A DNA stretch of 64,000 nucleotides, from NCBI RefSeq assembly GCF_010731735.1, contig NZ_AP022588.1, forward strand, positions 186,001-250,000, written 5' to 3'. The stretch comes from Mycolicibacterium sediminis (GTDB lineage Bacteria; Actinomycetota; Actinomycetes; Mycobacteriales; Mycobacteriaceae). The notes beneath the pieces were generated by a model. The model was not told the DNA's origin. It was given only the letters and a program-made list of their open reading frames with translations, and searched no databases. Position 1 is the stretch's first letter, and the number at the start of each line of letters is the position of its first letter. Positions 8,524-17,469 of this stretch are shown here, piece after piece. The position numbers and the translations under genes are program-made.

Positions 8524-9774
8524 CTAGGCGCTGACGGCGCCCTTGCCGGTGTAGTCGACCTGCCAGTGCTTGATGCCGTTGAGCCATCCCGACCGTAGCC
8601 GCTCGGGCTCCCCCACGGACACCAGATCGGGCATGTTGTCGGCGACCGCGTTGAAGATCAGGTTGATCGTCATGCGGGCCAGGTTCGCGCCGATGCAGAA
8701 GTGTGCGCCGGTGCCACCGAAGCCGACGTGCGGGTTCGGGTCGCGAAGGATGTTGAAGGTGAACGGATCGTCGAAGACGTCCTCGTCGAAGTTCGCCGAG
8801 CGGTAGGACATCACCAACCGCTGCCCCTTCTTGACCGACACGCCAGCCAACTCGGTGTCGGTGTTCGCCGTCCGCTGGAACGCCGACACCGGTGTGGCCC
8901 AACGGATGATCTCGTCGGCCGTCGTCGTGGGCCGTTCCTTCTTGTACAGCTCCCACTGGTCGGGGTTGTTCGCCAGCGCGATCATCCCGTGGGTGATCGA
9001 GTTGCGGGTGGTCTCGTTGCCGGCGACGGCCAGCATGATCACGAAGAAGCCGAATTCGTCGTCGGACAGCTTCTCGCCGTCGAGATCGGCCTGGATCAGC
9101 GTGGTGACGATGTCGTCGGTCGGGTTCTTGCCCCGCTCGTCGGCCATGGCCATCGCGTACATGATGAGTTCCATCGACGACTGGGCCGGATCGACGTCGG
9201 CGAACTCGGGATCCTCGCCGCCCGTCATCTCGTTCGACCAGCGGAACAGCTTGTCCCGGTCGTCCTGCGGCACCCCGAGGAGTCCGGCGATCGCCTGCAG
9301 CGGCAGCTCGCAGCTGACCTGCTCGACGAAGTCACCACTGCCCTCCGAGGCCGCGGTCTTGGCGATGTTCTGTGCGCGCTGCGCCAGTTCGTCCTCGAGA
9401 CGACCGATGGCGCGCGGGGTGAAGCCGCGCGAGATGATCTTGCGCAGCCGGGTGTGGTGCGGCGCGTCCATGTTGAGCATGACGGCGCGCTGCATCTCGA
9501 CCGACTCGCGCGTCATCTCCTTCGGCCAGGTCGGGATGGCGCCGTTCTCCCAGCTGGAGAAGACGTCACTGCGGCGCGACACCTCCTTCACGTCGGCGTG
9601 CTTGGTGACGAGCCAGTAACCCTGGTCCTCGAAGCCACCGGCGCCGCCCGGGATGTCGACCCAGTGGATCGGCTCGGACTTGCGCAGTTCGGCAAGCTCG
9701 TCGACGGGCAGACCGACCAGGTTGACGTCGGGATCGAGGAAGTCGAAGTCTGCTGGAATGTTGAGGGGTGCCAT
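8524..9774 (-). CDS. cyp125: CYP125, cholesterol C26/C27-hydroxylase (P450)
   Basis: 416 aa, homologue of Rv3545c (433 aa, with a longer N-terminus). The heme-binding loop FGGTGAHFCIG has its Cys at residue 360, and the I-helix has AGNETTRN. It oxidises the terminal methyl of cholesterol or cholestenone to the 26-acid, which starts side-chain degradation. The start ATG (9772-9774) follows an AGGAG site. It is first in the minus-strand igr operon. A KstR palindrome (9792-9805) lies 17 bp upstream of the start codon, so repression by KstR, relieved by cholesterol CoA-thioester metabolites, is expected. Confidence 0.96.
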   Translation of the reverse strand: MAPLNIPADFDFLDPDVNLVGLPVDELAELRKSEPIHWVDIPGGAGGFEDQGYWLVTKHADVKEVSRRSDVFSSWENGAIPTWPKEMTRESVEMQRAVMLNMDAPHHTRLRKIISRGFTPRAIGRLEDELAQRAQNIAKTAASEGSGDFVEQVSCELPLQAIAGLLGVPQDDRDKLFRWSNEMTGGEDPEFADVDPAQSSMELIMYAMAMADERGKNPTDDIVTTLIQADLDGEKLSDDEFGFFVIMLAVAGNETTRNSITHGMIALANNPDQWELYKKERPTTTADEIIRWATPVSAFQRTANTDTELAGVSVKKGQRLVMSYRSANFDEDVFDDPFTFNILRDPNPHVGFGGTGAHFCIGANLARMTINLIFNAVADNMPDLVSVGEPERLRSGWLNGIKHWQVDYTGKGAVSA

Positions 9775-9791
9775 GTGGGTGCGCTCCTAAT

Positions 9792-9805
9792 TGCAACGTG
9801 TTCTA
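9792..9805. promoter_or_regulatory. KstR operator, cyp125 side
   Basis: The 14-mer TGCAACGTGTTCTA fits the KstR consensus TNNAACNNGTTNNA at every fixed position. It lies 17 bp upstream of the cyp125 start in the divergent cyp125/fadA5 gap, matching the KstR-regulated arrangement known for Rv3545c/Rv3546. Confidence 0.9.
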
Positions 9806-9870
9806 GTGCCAGTAAAACATGCCTTCACCGCAGATCAAAGACGTGGCGGCATCGCCGCTTGTCAGGGTTA

Positions 9871-9884
9871 TGAAACGTGTTCTA
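9871..9884. promoter_or_regulatory. KstR operator, fadA5 side
   Basis: The 14-mer TGAAACGTGTTCTA fits TNNAACNNGTTNNA fully. It ends only 10 bp before the fadA5 ATG, with no clear Shine-Dalgarno between, so fadA5 mRNA is probably leaderless or nearly so and the operator covers the promoter. It is 79 bp from the cyp125-side operator. Confidence 0.9.
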
Positions 9885-9885
9885 G

Positions 9886-11058
<1,173 letters not shown>

Positions 11059-11072
11059 AGAACTCCGACGCG

Positions 11073-11441
11073 ATGACGACCGACATCGCTCGCATCGCCG
11101 CCGCCCAGGCCTACATCAGCGCGCTGGCCGACCATCGGGCCGATGCCGTCCCGTTCGCGGCGAACTGCACCCGCGTCGAGGTGGGCCTCAAGACGGGGTT
11201 CTCGGGACGGCATCTGCGCCGCAGCCTGAACCGGGGTCTGCAGTACCGGGTCATCGCGTCGACCACACCGCCCGACTTCTCGGTCGACGGCGACCGGGTG
11301 CGCGCCCGGTTCGACGTCATCACCAAGCCGACGGTCGCGGGTCGGCGCGTGTGCGCACACGTCGACGAGACCTTCACCTTCACCGCGGACGGCGAGATCC
11401 AGCACATCAGGGCCGACCTGCGGCCCTTCATCCAGCGCTAG
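11073..11441 (+). CDS. Small NTF2-like (SnoaL/DUF8021-type) protein
   Basis: 122 aa. The frame continues upstream through fadA5 as a shadow; the first in-frame ATG after the fadA5 stop is at 11073. Size, the N-terminal helix pair and the C-terminal strands (RVCAHVDETFTF, IQHIRADLRPF) suggest a cone-shaped NTF2-like fold used for small-molecule binding. It lies between fadA5 and a Ddn homologue, so expression with the KstR regulon and a role with a steroid CoA or acid are inferred. No catalytic residues can be assigned, and the ribosome site is weak. Confidence 0.7.
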   Translation: MTTDIARIAAAQAYISALADHRADAVPFAANCTRVEVGLKTGFSGRHLRRSLNRGLQYRVIASTTPPDFSVDGDRVRARFDVITKPTVAGRRVCAHVDETFTFTADGEIQHIRADLRPFIQR

Positions 11442-11461
11442 CGCGAGTTAGGTTCTAGGAC

Positions 11462-11941
11462 ATGGCAAACCCCTCCCGCCCACTCAAGCCCAAGCAGATC
11501 GAGAGCCTCAACTCGGCGAAGGTCGGCACCGCGATCAAGTGGATGTCCAAGGCACAGACGTTCCTGTTCAAGAAGACCGGCGGGAAGTTCGGCAACAAGT
11601 TCCTCAAGGGCGCCGAGGTCGGGATCCTCACCACGATCGGTCGCAAGTCCGGCGAGCCGCGTGACAGCCCGCTGCTGTTCCTGCAGGAGGGCCCGCGAAT
11701 CGTGCTCGTCGCCTCGCAGGGCGGCCGGGCCACCAACCCGATGTGGTACCTGAACCTGAAGGCGAACCCGCAGGTCACCTTTCAGACGAAGACGGGAACG
11801 TCCACGCTGGCGGCCCGCGATGCGAACGACGCCGAACGTGACGAGTACTGGCCGAAACTCGACGCCATGTACGCCGACTTCGCGAACTACCGCAGCTACA
11901 CCGACCGGAAGATCCCGATCGTCATCTGCGATCCGGCCTAG
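11462..11941 (+). CDS. F420-dependent nitroreductase/quinone reductase, Ddn family (Rv3547-like)
   Basis: 159 aa, homologous over its length to Ddn (Rv3547, 151 aa) and at the syntenic position downstream of fadA5. It shares the LLTTIGRKSG-like strand, NPMWYLNLKANP, RDANDAERDEYW and the DRKIPIVICDP end. Ddn reduces menaquinone with F420H2 and activates pretomanid. By my alignment the Ddn active-site Tyr65 and Tyr133 are Leu and Phe here, while the Tyr130 and Tyr136 equivalents remain, so prodrug activity may differ. Its stop overlaps the convergent metallophosphoesterase stop by 4 nt. Confidence 0.85.
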   Translation: MANPSRPLKPKQIESLNSAKVGTAIKWMSKAQTFLFKKTGGKFGNKFLKGAEVGILTTIGRKSGEPRDSPLLFLQEGPRIVLVASQGGRATNPMWYLNLKANPQVTFQTKTGTSTLAARDANDAERDEYWPKLDAMYADFANYRSYTDRKIPIVICDPA

Positions 11942-13125
11942 GGCGCCTGCAACGAGAGGATGCTGATGTCCGGCGGCGCCCCGATGCGCACCGGCGGACC
12001 CCAGAATCCAGCTCCCCGGGACACGTACAGCTGGGTGTCGTCGACGGTCGACAACCCAACGAGGGACGGTTGCACCGCGCGCACCGCATAGTGGAAGGGC
12101 CACATCTGGCCGCCGTGCGTGTGCCCGGACAGCTGGAGGTCCACGCCGTTCTCGGCAGCGCGGGTGACCTGCACCGGCTGGTGCGCCAGCAGCACCCGGG
12201 CCCGCGTGGGGTCGGTTCCGGCCAAGGCGCGTTCGAAGTCCGGACCGTCCCCGCGGGTGGCTCCGACGACGTCGTTGACGCCGACCAGGTCGAACGCCGC
12301 GCCACCCCGTCGGATCGCGGTGTTGGCGTTCCGAAGCGGCTGTACGCCGAGCCGTTCCAACTCCTGCAACCACGACTCGGTGTCGTCGACGAAGTACTCG
12401 TGGTTGCCGGTGACGAAGAACGTCCCCTCCCGAGAGCTGAGGTCTCGCAGGGGTTCCGCGGCCGATCCCAGTTGCGCGACGGTGCCGTCCACGAGATCGC
12501 CGACGATCGCGACCAGGTCCGGCTGCGCCTCGTTGATCATCCGGACGATCCGCTCGGTGTGTGGGCGTCCAGCCAGCGGACCGAGATGGATGTCGGACAC
12601 CACCGCGATGCGGAACCCGGTGAACGCCGGGTCGAGACGGCGCAGCCGCACCGGCACGTCCAGCACGTCGGGCGGGCCGAGCGCGGTGGCGGCCCCGAAG
12701 CCGACGAGCCCCACCGAGGCGGTCCCGGCCGCGACGGCCGCCGATCGCGCGATGAAGACCCGACGGTTCACGATCGGCATCGACTCGGGAACGTCGTCGC
12801 TTCCCTGGGCAGGCTCGGCGTCGCGCCGGGGACATCTGATCCAGCGCCGCAGCACGAGGCGGACGGGTTCGAGCACCAGCAGCGTCAAGAACAGATAGGC
12901 GACCAGGGCGAACCACAGCCAGCCCGCCCACTCCAGCCAGACCGGCAGGGTGGACTCGGTGGCGCTCGGCACGATCAGCGTCGCGACGACCAGGACGGCC
13001 AGCGCCAGCAGGCCGCCGGTCATCGACCATCTCATTCGGCCGGACACGGTCGTGTCCTTGATCAGCCGCTTCCAGACGTAGAGGTGCATCAGCCCGAGGA
13101 CCGCGCCGAGGATGACGATGAACAT
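11938..13125 (-). CDS. Membrane-anchored metallophosphoesterase (calcineurin-like)
   Basis: 395 aa from ATG 13123-13125. The longer frame to 13215 would run into the divergent gene's promoter. Three or four N-terminal membrane helices (about residues 1-120) precede a possible twin-Arg-like segment and then the catalytic domain. All five metallophosphoesterase motifs are visible: SDIHLG, GDLVDG, GNHEYF, AHQP and GHTHGGQ. It resembles YkuE/YaeI-type enzymes acting on membrane-associated phosphoesters. The substrate is unknown. It is absent from the corresponding M. tuberculosis interval, so it marks the start of an accessory stretch. Confidence 0.88.
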   Translation of the reverse strand: MFIVILGAVLGLMHLYVWKRLIKDTTVSGRMRWSMTGGLLALAVLVVATLIVPSATESTLPVWLEWAGWLWFALVAYLFLTLLVLEPVRLVLRRWIRCPRRDAEPAQGSDDVPESMPIVNRRVFIARSAAVAAGTASVGLVGFGAATALGPPDVLDVPVRLRRLDPAFTGFRIAVVSDIHLGPLAGRPHTERIVRMINEAQPDLVAIVGDLVDGTVAQLGSAAEPLRDLSSREGTFFVTGNHEYFVDDTESWLQELERLGVQPLRNANTAIRRGGAAFDLVGVNDVVGATRGDGPDFERALAGTDPTRARVLLAHQPVQVTRAAENGVDLQLSGHTHGGQMWPFHYAVRAVQPSLVGLSTVDDTQLYVSRGAGFWGPPVRIGAPPDISILSLQAP

Positions 13126-13173
13126 TCGGTCCTTCGGTCGGGGCGAGTGGTTCCGCCAGCCTAGTTCGGCGAA

Positions 13174-13920
13174 GTGACTAGGCTCGTCGTCGTGGCATCC
13201 GGTGAGAGTCTGCACTTCTACTTCGATCCCGTCTGTCCGTTCGCATGGCTGACCAGCAAGTGGGTCCGGTTGGTGGCCGAGCAGCGCGACTACGACGTCG
13301 AGTGGCGCTTCATCTCACTGCGAATCCTCAACGCGCACATCGACTACGCCACTCACTTCCCACCCGAGTACGAAGCCGGACACACCGCCGGACTCCGCCT
13401 GCTCCGCGTGGCGGCCGCGGTGCGCAGCGAGCACGGGCGTGACGCCGTCGGACCGCTGTACGAGGCGCTGGGCGTACGCATCTTCGATACGTCGAGGACG
13501 GTCGACCCCCTGTCCGCGGCAGATCAGGGCGCACGGAGTGTCGTCGAGCCACTGTTGACGTCGGTCGGCCTGCCCGTCGGCTTGGCAGACGCCCTCGACG
13601 ACACCACGTGGGACGACCAGATTCGCGCCGAGACCGAGGAAGCGCTGTCGTTGACCGGCCGCGACGTCGGCACGCCGATCCTGCACTTCCAGCCGCCTGA
13701 CGGAACGGCGTTCTTCGGACCCGTGATCAGCAGGCTGCCGGACGCCGACGATGCGGGCGCGCTGTGGGACCACGTCGTCGGCCTCGCATCGTTTCCCGGC
13801 TTCACCGAACTCAAGCGGTCGCTGCGGGAGCGTCCTCAGCTGGCCAGTTTCGGTGTCGACCCCGACGCGGTCGGCACGGTGGAGGATTGGCACGGCGGGA
13901 GTCGCCGGACCACGGGCTAG
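13174..13920 (+). CDS. DsbA-fold protein related to Rv2466c mycothiol-dependent nitroreductase, with CPFA active site
   Basis: 248 aa from GTG 13174, or 242 aa from GTG 13192; neither has a strong ribosome site. It aligns along its length with Rv2466c (207 aa): FDPVCPFAW near the N-terminus, VGTPILHF, TAFFGPVISRLP, and SFPGFTELKR near the end. Rv2466c has a CPWC redox site; here the second Cys is Ala (CPFA), leaving a monothiol centre. The first Cys could still form a mixed disulfide with mycothiol. It is divergent from the metallophosphoesterase and upstream of a Ddn paralogue. A 2-hydroxychromene-2-carboxylate isomerase-like activity is an alternative. Confidence 0.8.
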   Translation: MTRLVVVASGESLHFYFDPVCPFAWLTSKWVRLVAEQRDYDVEWRFISLRILNAHIDYATHFPPEYEAGHTAGLRLLRVAAAVRSEHGRDAVGPLYEALGVRIFDTSRTVDPLSAADQGARSVVEPLLTSVGLPVGLADALDDTTWDDQIRAETEEALSLTGRDVGTPILHFQPPDGTAFFGPVISRLPDADDAGALWDHVVGLASFPGFTELKRSLRERPQLASFGVDPDAVGTVEDWHGGSRRTTG

Positions 13921-13954
13921 GGTTTGCCGCTTCGTACCCGGGGAATCATGGGGC

Positions 13955-14410
13955 ATGTCGGACACCCGGAACCCAGTGCGCAACGCGAGCGTCGTCAAGC
14001 AGGCGATGAAGTACTTCGCGCGCGGCCACGTCTGGGCTTACCAGCACACCGGCGGCGTGATCGGATCCCGGTTGCTGTGGCTGCCGTCGGCGCTCATCAC
14101 GACGACGGGGCGGCGCAGCGGACGGCAGCGGGTGACGGCCACGCTGTGCCTGATCGACGGAGACCGGGTCGTCTTGCCCGCGTCCTTCGGAGGTAGGGAC
14201 GAGAACCCGGCCTGGTACCTCAACATCGGATCGGATCCGCACGTTCGGGTGCAGTACGGCTCCACCACGCGGGACATGACTGCACGCGACGCCACCGACG
14301 ACGAGCGTGCCGACTACTGGCCCCGACTGACGCGGATGTACCCGCCGTACCGCGACTACCGGCAGGCTGCCGACCGCGTCATCCCCCTGGTGGTGTGCGA
14401 ACCGGCTTGA
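13955..14410 (+). CDS. Second Ddn-family F420-dependent reductase
   Basis: 151 aa, the same length as Ddn. ATG at 13955. It shares LITTTGRRSGRQR, NPAWYLNIG, RDATDDERADYWP and VIPLVVCEPA with the family. Unlike the copy at 11462, the three C-terminal tyrosines (MYPPYRDY) are all present, while the Tyr65 equivalent appears to be Leu. It starts 34 bp after the Rv2466c-like gene, likely co-transcribed. Both neighbours are of nitroreductase type, which suggests a small redox or quinone-handling operon; this is inference. Confidence 0.85.
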   Translation: MSDTRNPVRNASVVKQAMKYFARGHVWAYQHTGGVIGSRLLWLPSALITTTGRRSGRQRVTATLCLIDGDRVVLPASFGGRDENPAWYLNIGSDPHVRVQYGSTTRDMTARDATDDERADYWPRLTRMYPPYRDYRQAADRVIPLVVCEPA

Positions 14411-14521
14411 CCCAAGGCGTAATCGCGCCCCTGAAATTGCCGCGGTGGCCGAACGTGCACCGTGTGAGGATTGCGGTACGAGTCGCGGCGCGTGATGGGC
14501 TGCCGGCGAAGGGGGGTGCGC

Positions 14522-15492
14522 ATGATCCGGCGCGCCCTTGCGCCCCTCCTGGTGAGCGTGGCCATCACCAGCTGCGGAATGTTCGGCCCCGACCCGCAGG
14601 CGGTGTCGCTACCGCTGGCGTTCGGCGCGCGAGTCACCGACGGCGAACTCCGGCTGTGGACCGGGTCACCCTGCCACGACGTCACCAGGGTGACCGTCAG
14701 ATTCACCTCCGACGCGAAGCTGATCTTCGAGCCCGCGCCCGGCCGGCGGGCCGACGTCGACTACCTGACGCTCGACGGACCCAATCCTGGACTGCGCGTC
14801 GAGGAGGCGCTACCCGACGGATTCGATTGGCGCACGGCGGAACAGGTCGACCTCTGGATCGACGGCGCGGCGGGAGAAGGGTCGAAGCGAGCGCTCGTCG
14901 CGGACATCGTCGCCGGATCAGCGGATCACCCCGAAGACACCTATTGGTTCCAAGACGTGGGCTGGCTCGGTCCCGACGACGTCGACGAGCTGGACGGCAA
15001 GACGTTCCTCACCCCCTGCACCCCCGATCCGGCACGGCAACCTTCACTGCCGCCTGCCTTCGGCGTTCGCGTGACCGACGGAGCGCTCCGGATATGGACC
15101 GGTTCGCCGTGCACCGACGTCAACGGCGTGACACTCGACTTCATCGGAGAACCACCGGGGCGAGGGACCACGGCGTTGACGCTGATCGCCTCGGATGGCC
15201 CAATCGAGTTCGACCGGTTCACCCTCGGAGAGCCGTTGCAGGGAACGAGGATCGCTCAGGAGCTGCCGGCGGGCTTCGACTGGCGCAGCCAATCGAAGCT
15301 GCGACTCGCGGTACACACGCCGAATGTTCACCGAGACCCGACCATGGACCTGGCCGAGGTCATCTCGGGGTCGGCGAGCCACCCGACGACACCTACTTGT
15401 TCCAGGGCATCGGCTGGCTCGATCCCGATCAGGTCGCCGATCAGGACGGCAAGACGTTCCTCGGCATCTGCAGTCCCGATCCGGCACGATGA
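14522..15492 (+). pseudogene. Two-module lipoprotein with a one-base frameshift; candidate immunity-type protein
   Basis: ATG 14522 follows a GAAGGGGG site. The signal peptide ends in ITSC (Cys18), a lipobox. Two tandem copies of one module follow (about residues 33-175 and 179-323). Each has FGxRVTDGxLRxWTGSPC, GFDWR, and (in the first) HPEDTYWFQ and LDGKTFLxPCTPDP. Near 15382-15384 a C is missing relative to the first module and to the paralogue at 16948, so the last ~37 residues are in another frame; the intended end is the TGA at 15490-15492. Without correction the frame runs to 15532 with an unrelated tail. This could be decay, phase variation or an assembly error. The module is shared with the lipoprotein after the EspA-like gene. 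Confidence 0.75.
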
Positions 15493-15586
15493 CCGAGACC
15501 TCGCCATCCAAAGAGGTGAGCCTCGGCGGTGACAGTCCGTGGAATGATCAGTGCAGCCGATCTGCACAGCGCGCTGGGAGACACGC

Positions 15587-16948
15587 ATGGGTGTACTCGA
15601 TGCATTCTCGTCGACGTGGTCGAGCGCGCGATCGACCTTTGGGCACGGCGCCCCGCCGGCCGGCGACGAATTCAGCGCCAGTGGCCGGTTTCGCGCGCTA
15701 CAGGCCGACGTAGAGACCGCGGTGCCCGGCTCACGGTGGACGGGTTCCGCCGCCTCCGCCTATCAGGCAGTCAACACCGACCACGGGCGCGTACTCAGAG
15801 AACTCGCGCGGCTCGACGACCAACTCAAGACGCACATCGACCAGTCGGCCCGCCTGGTGGTCAACGGCCGCACCGAACTGGACACCGTCAAGAAGTGGGT
15901 GTTCGACGTCGCTGCGGCAGTTCCCAAGACCGCGGTCGGCGAACGCATGCTGCTGCCCATCGTGAACAAGGGCCTGGGCGACGTCGCCGAGATCGTGACC
16001 CGGACCAACGGTGAACTGAATGCCATCGGTGCCGGCGTCCGCGGCCTCGGCGAGCAGTACCGAAAGCTCGGCGAGCAGAAGCTCGCGGGCGGGGGCGAGC
16101 CGGGGCAGGCGGTGGGCGACGACAAGAAGCCCGAGACCGAGAACGACTACGAGAAGGCCCTGCGTGACGCCGGCCTCCTCACCGGGCCTCCTCCGGACGG
16201 CTACTACCGCGAATGGCTGCAGAACGCGGAACGGCAGGGCGTGCCACCGGACGTCCTCGTCGACATCGCTCGACGCCACCACATCACGCCCGACAGCTTC
16301 GACGTCCTCAACGGGATGGAGAAGGTCACCGACGCGGATGGCAAGTCGTTCTTCCTCGTGCCACCCGGCACGTCGGGTGCCGACGTACGCAAGGCGGCGC
16401 TGATGACGTACGTACTCAACGCCGGGACCGACTACGGCGATGGCACGGCCCACGACTTCGAGCCCACGCCGTACTCCGCCGACGAGGTGCAGCGCATCAT
16501 CGACCGTCAGGAGGCCAACGCCTGGAGTTACGACCAGGACGTCGACTTCGTCCACGACAACGGCGGCCGGCTGACGACCACTCCGAACGGGATGCTGATG
16601 GGAATGGGCGGAAATCAGCTGCAGGACTTCTTCAGCGAGGGTGGCGGCAGCACGTGGGGAGACGTCTTCATGGTCAACATCGACGACCCGAAGGACCCTG
16701 CTCAGACGCTTCGCGACATGATCCACTCGGGGAACATGTGGTACCCGAGGGAGGGCGGCGAGGGGCGCGAGGGGCTCAATCAGCTGGACCTCGACCGGAT
16801 CCTGCACCACGAAGAGCGCCATTCGCAGCAATGGCAGAGGTTGGGCTACCTGGGCTTCATCAACGCCTACCAAGGCGGCAAACTCGTCGAGATCTTCACC
16901 GATCACCCATTGGAGAAGGACGCAGGCCTGTCCGACGGAGGTTATTGA
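15587..16948 (+). CDS. EspA/EspE-type type VII secreted protein with C-terminal HExxH domain; candidate toxin
   Basis: 453 aa from ATG 15587, with GGGAG 7 nt upstream. Residues 1-165 match the EspA/EspE N-terminal domain: MGVLDAFSSTWSSAR opening, W51-T-G53, then long helices and a MLLPIVNKGL segment. Residues ~166-187 are a polar linker. Residues ~188-453 are a separate domain with an HHEERH sequence (HExxH, H408-E409-H412) followed by QQWQRLGY and then HPLEKDA, whose E443 or D445 could be a third metal ligand. This layout is that of a metallopeptidase-like toxin on a secretion domain. It overlaps the downstream lipoprotein gene (TGATG). Proteolytic activity and the secretion route are inferred. 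Confidence 0.8.
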   Translation: MGVLDAFSSTWSSARSTFGHGAPPAGDEFSASGRFRALQADVETAVPGSRWTGSAASAYQAVNTDHGRVLRELARLDDQLKTHIDQSARLVVNGRTELDTVKKWVFDVAAAVPKTAVGERMLLPIVNKGLGDVAEIVTRTNGELNAIGAGVRGLGEQYRKLGEQKLAGGGEPGQAVGDDKKPETENDYEKALRDAGLLTGPPPDGYYREWLQNAERQGVPPDVLVDIARRHHITPDSFDVLNGMEKVTDADGKSFFLVPPGTSGADVRKAALMTYVLNAGTDYGDGTAHDFEPTPYSADEVQRIIDRQEANAWSYDQDVDFVHDNGGRLTTTPNGMLMGMGGNQLQDFFSEGGGSTWGDVFMVNIDDPKDPAQTLRDMIHSGNMWYPREGGEGREGLNQLDLDRILHHEERHSQQWQRLGYLGFINAYQGGKLVEIFTDHPLEKDAGLSDGGY

Positions 16949-17469
16949 TGATTCAACGTGTGCTCATCGCGCTGACAGCCGTCGCCGTCCTCGTCGCGTG
17001 CGACCCGCTGGGCCGTCCGTCGCTCGAGTCCGCGTTCGGCGCCCGGGTGCTCGACGGAAACCTGCACATCTGGACGGGATCGACGTGCCATGACGTCATC
17101 GGACTCGGACTGACCTTCGACCCCAACAAGCAGGACACGCGTGCCGAGCTGATGATGACCGCGCCGAACCGCGTCGGGGTCGACGTGGACTACTTCGCTC
17201 TCGGCGAGCCGGTCCGCGGACTGACGGTGACCCAACCGCTGCCCCCGGGATTCGATTGGCGCCGTGCGGAAGACGTCCGCATCAACGTCGACGGCATCAC
17301 GAAGGGCGGATGGGGCGACACCACCGACCTCGCCGAGGTCATCGAGAACTCGGCCGCACACCCCGATGACACCTACTGGTTCCAGGGCGTGGGGTGGCTC
17401 GACCCCGAAGAGGTCGCACGGCAGGACGGCAAGACGTTCCTGGCCACCTGCACCGACAGCCCCGAGTGA
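16948..17469 (+). CDS. Single-module lipoprotein coupled to the EspA-like gene; candidate immunity protein
   Basis: 173 aa. The ATG at 16948 overlaps the previous stop codon, so translation is coupled. The signal peptide ends in a lipobox LVAC (Cys18). The mature part is one copy of the module seen twice in the 14522 gene: FGARVLDGNLHIWTGSTC, FALGEPVRG, GFDWRRAE, AEVIENSAAHPDDTYWFQ and QDGKTFLATC. Two conserved Cys probably form a disulfide outside the membrane. Placement directly after a putative secreted metallopeptidase suggests it protects the producer's envelope, as lipoprotein immunity proteins do elsewhere. The specific function is not known. Confidence 0.75.
   Translation: MIQRVLIALTAVAVLVACDPLGRPSLESAFGARVLDGNLHIWTGSTCHDVIGLGLTFDPNKQDTRAELMMTAPNRVGVDVDYFALGEPVRGLTVTQPLPPGFDWRRAEDVRINVDGITKGGWGDTTDLAEVIENSAAHPDDTYWFQGVGWLDPEEVARQDGKTFLATCTDSPE

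Noticed and set aside
11440..11462. Possible KstR half-site (GTTCTAG) before the Ddn homologue
   Set aside because: Lacks the AAC half of the palindrome; likely chance and part of the ribosome-site region.
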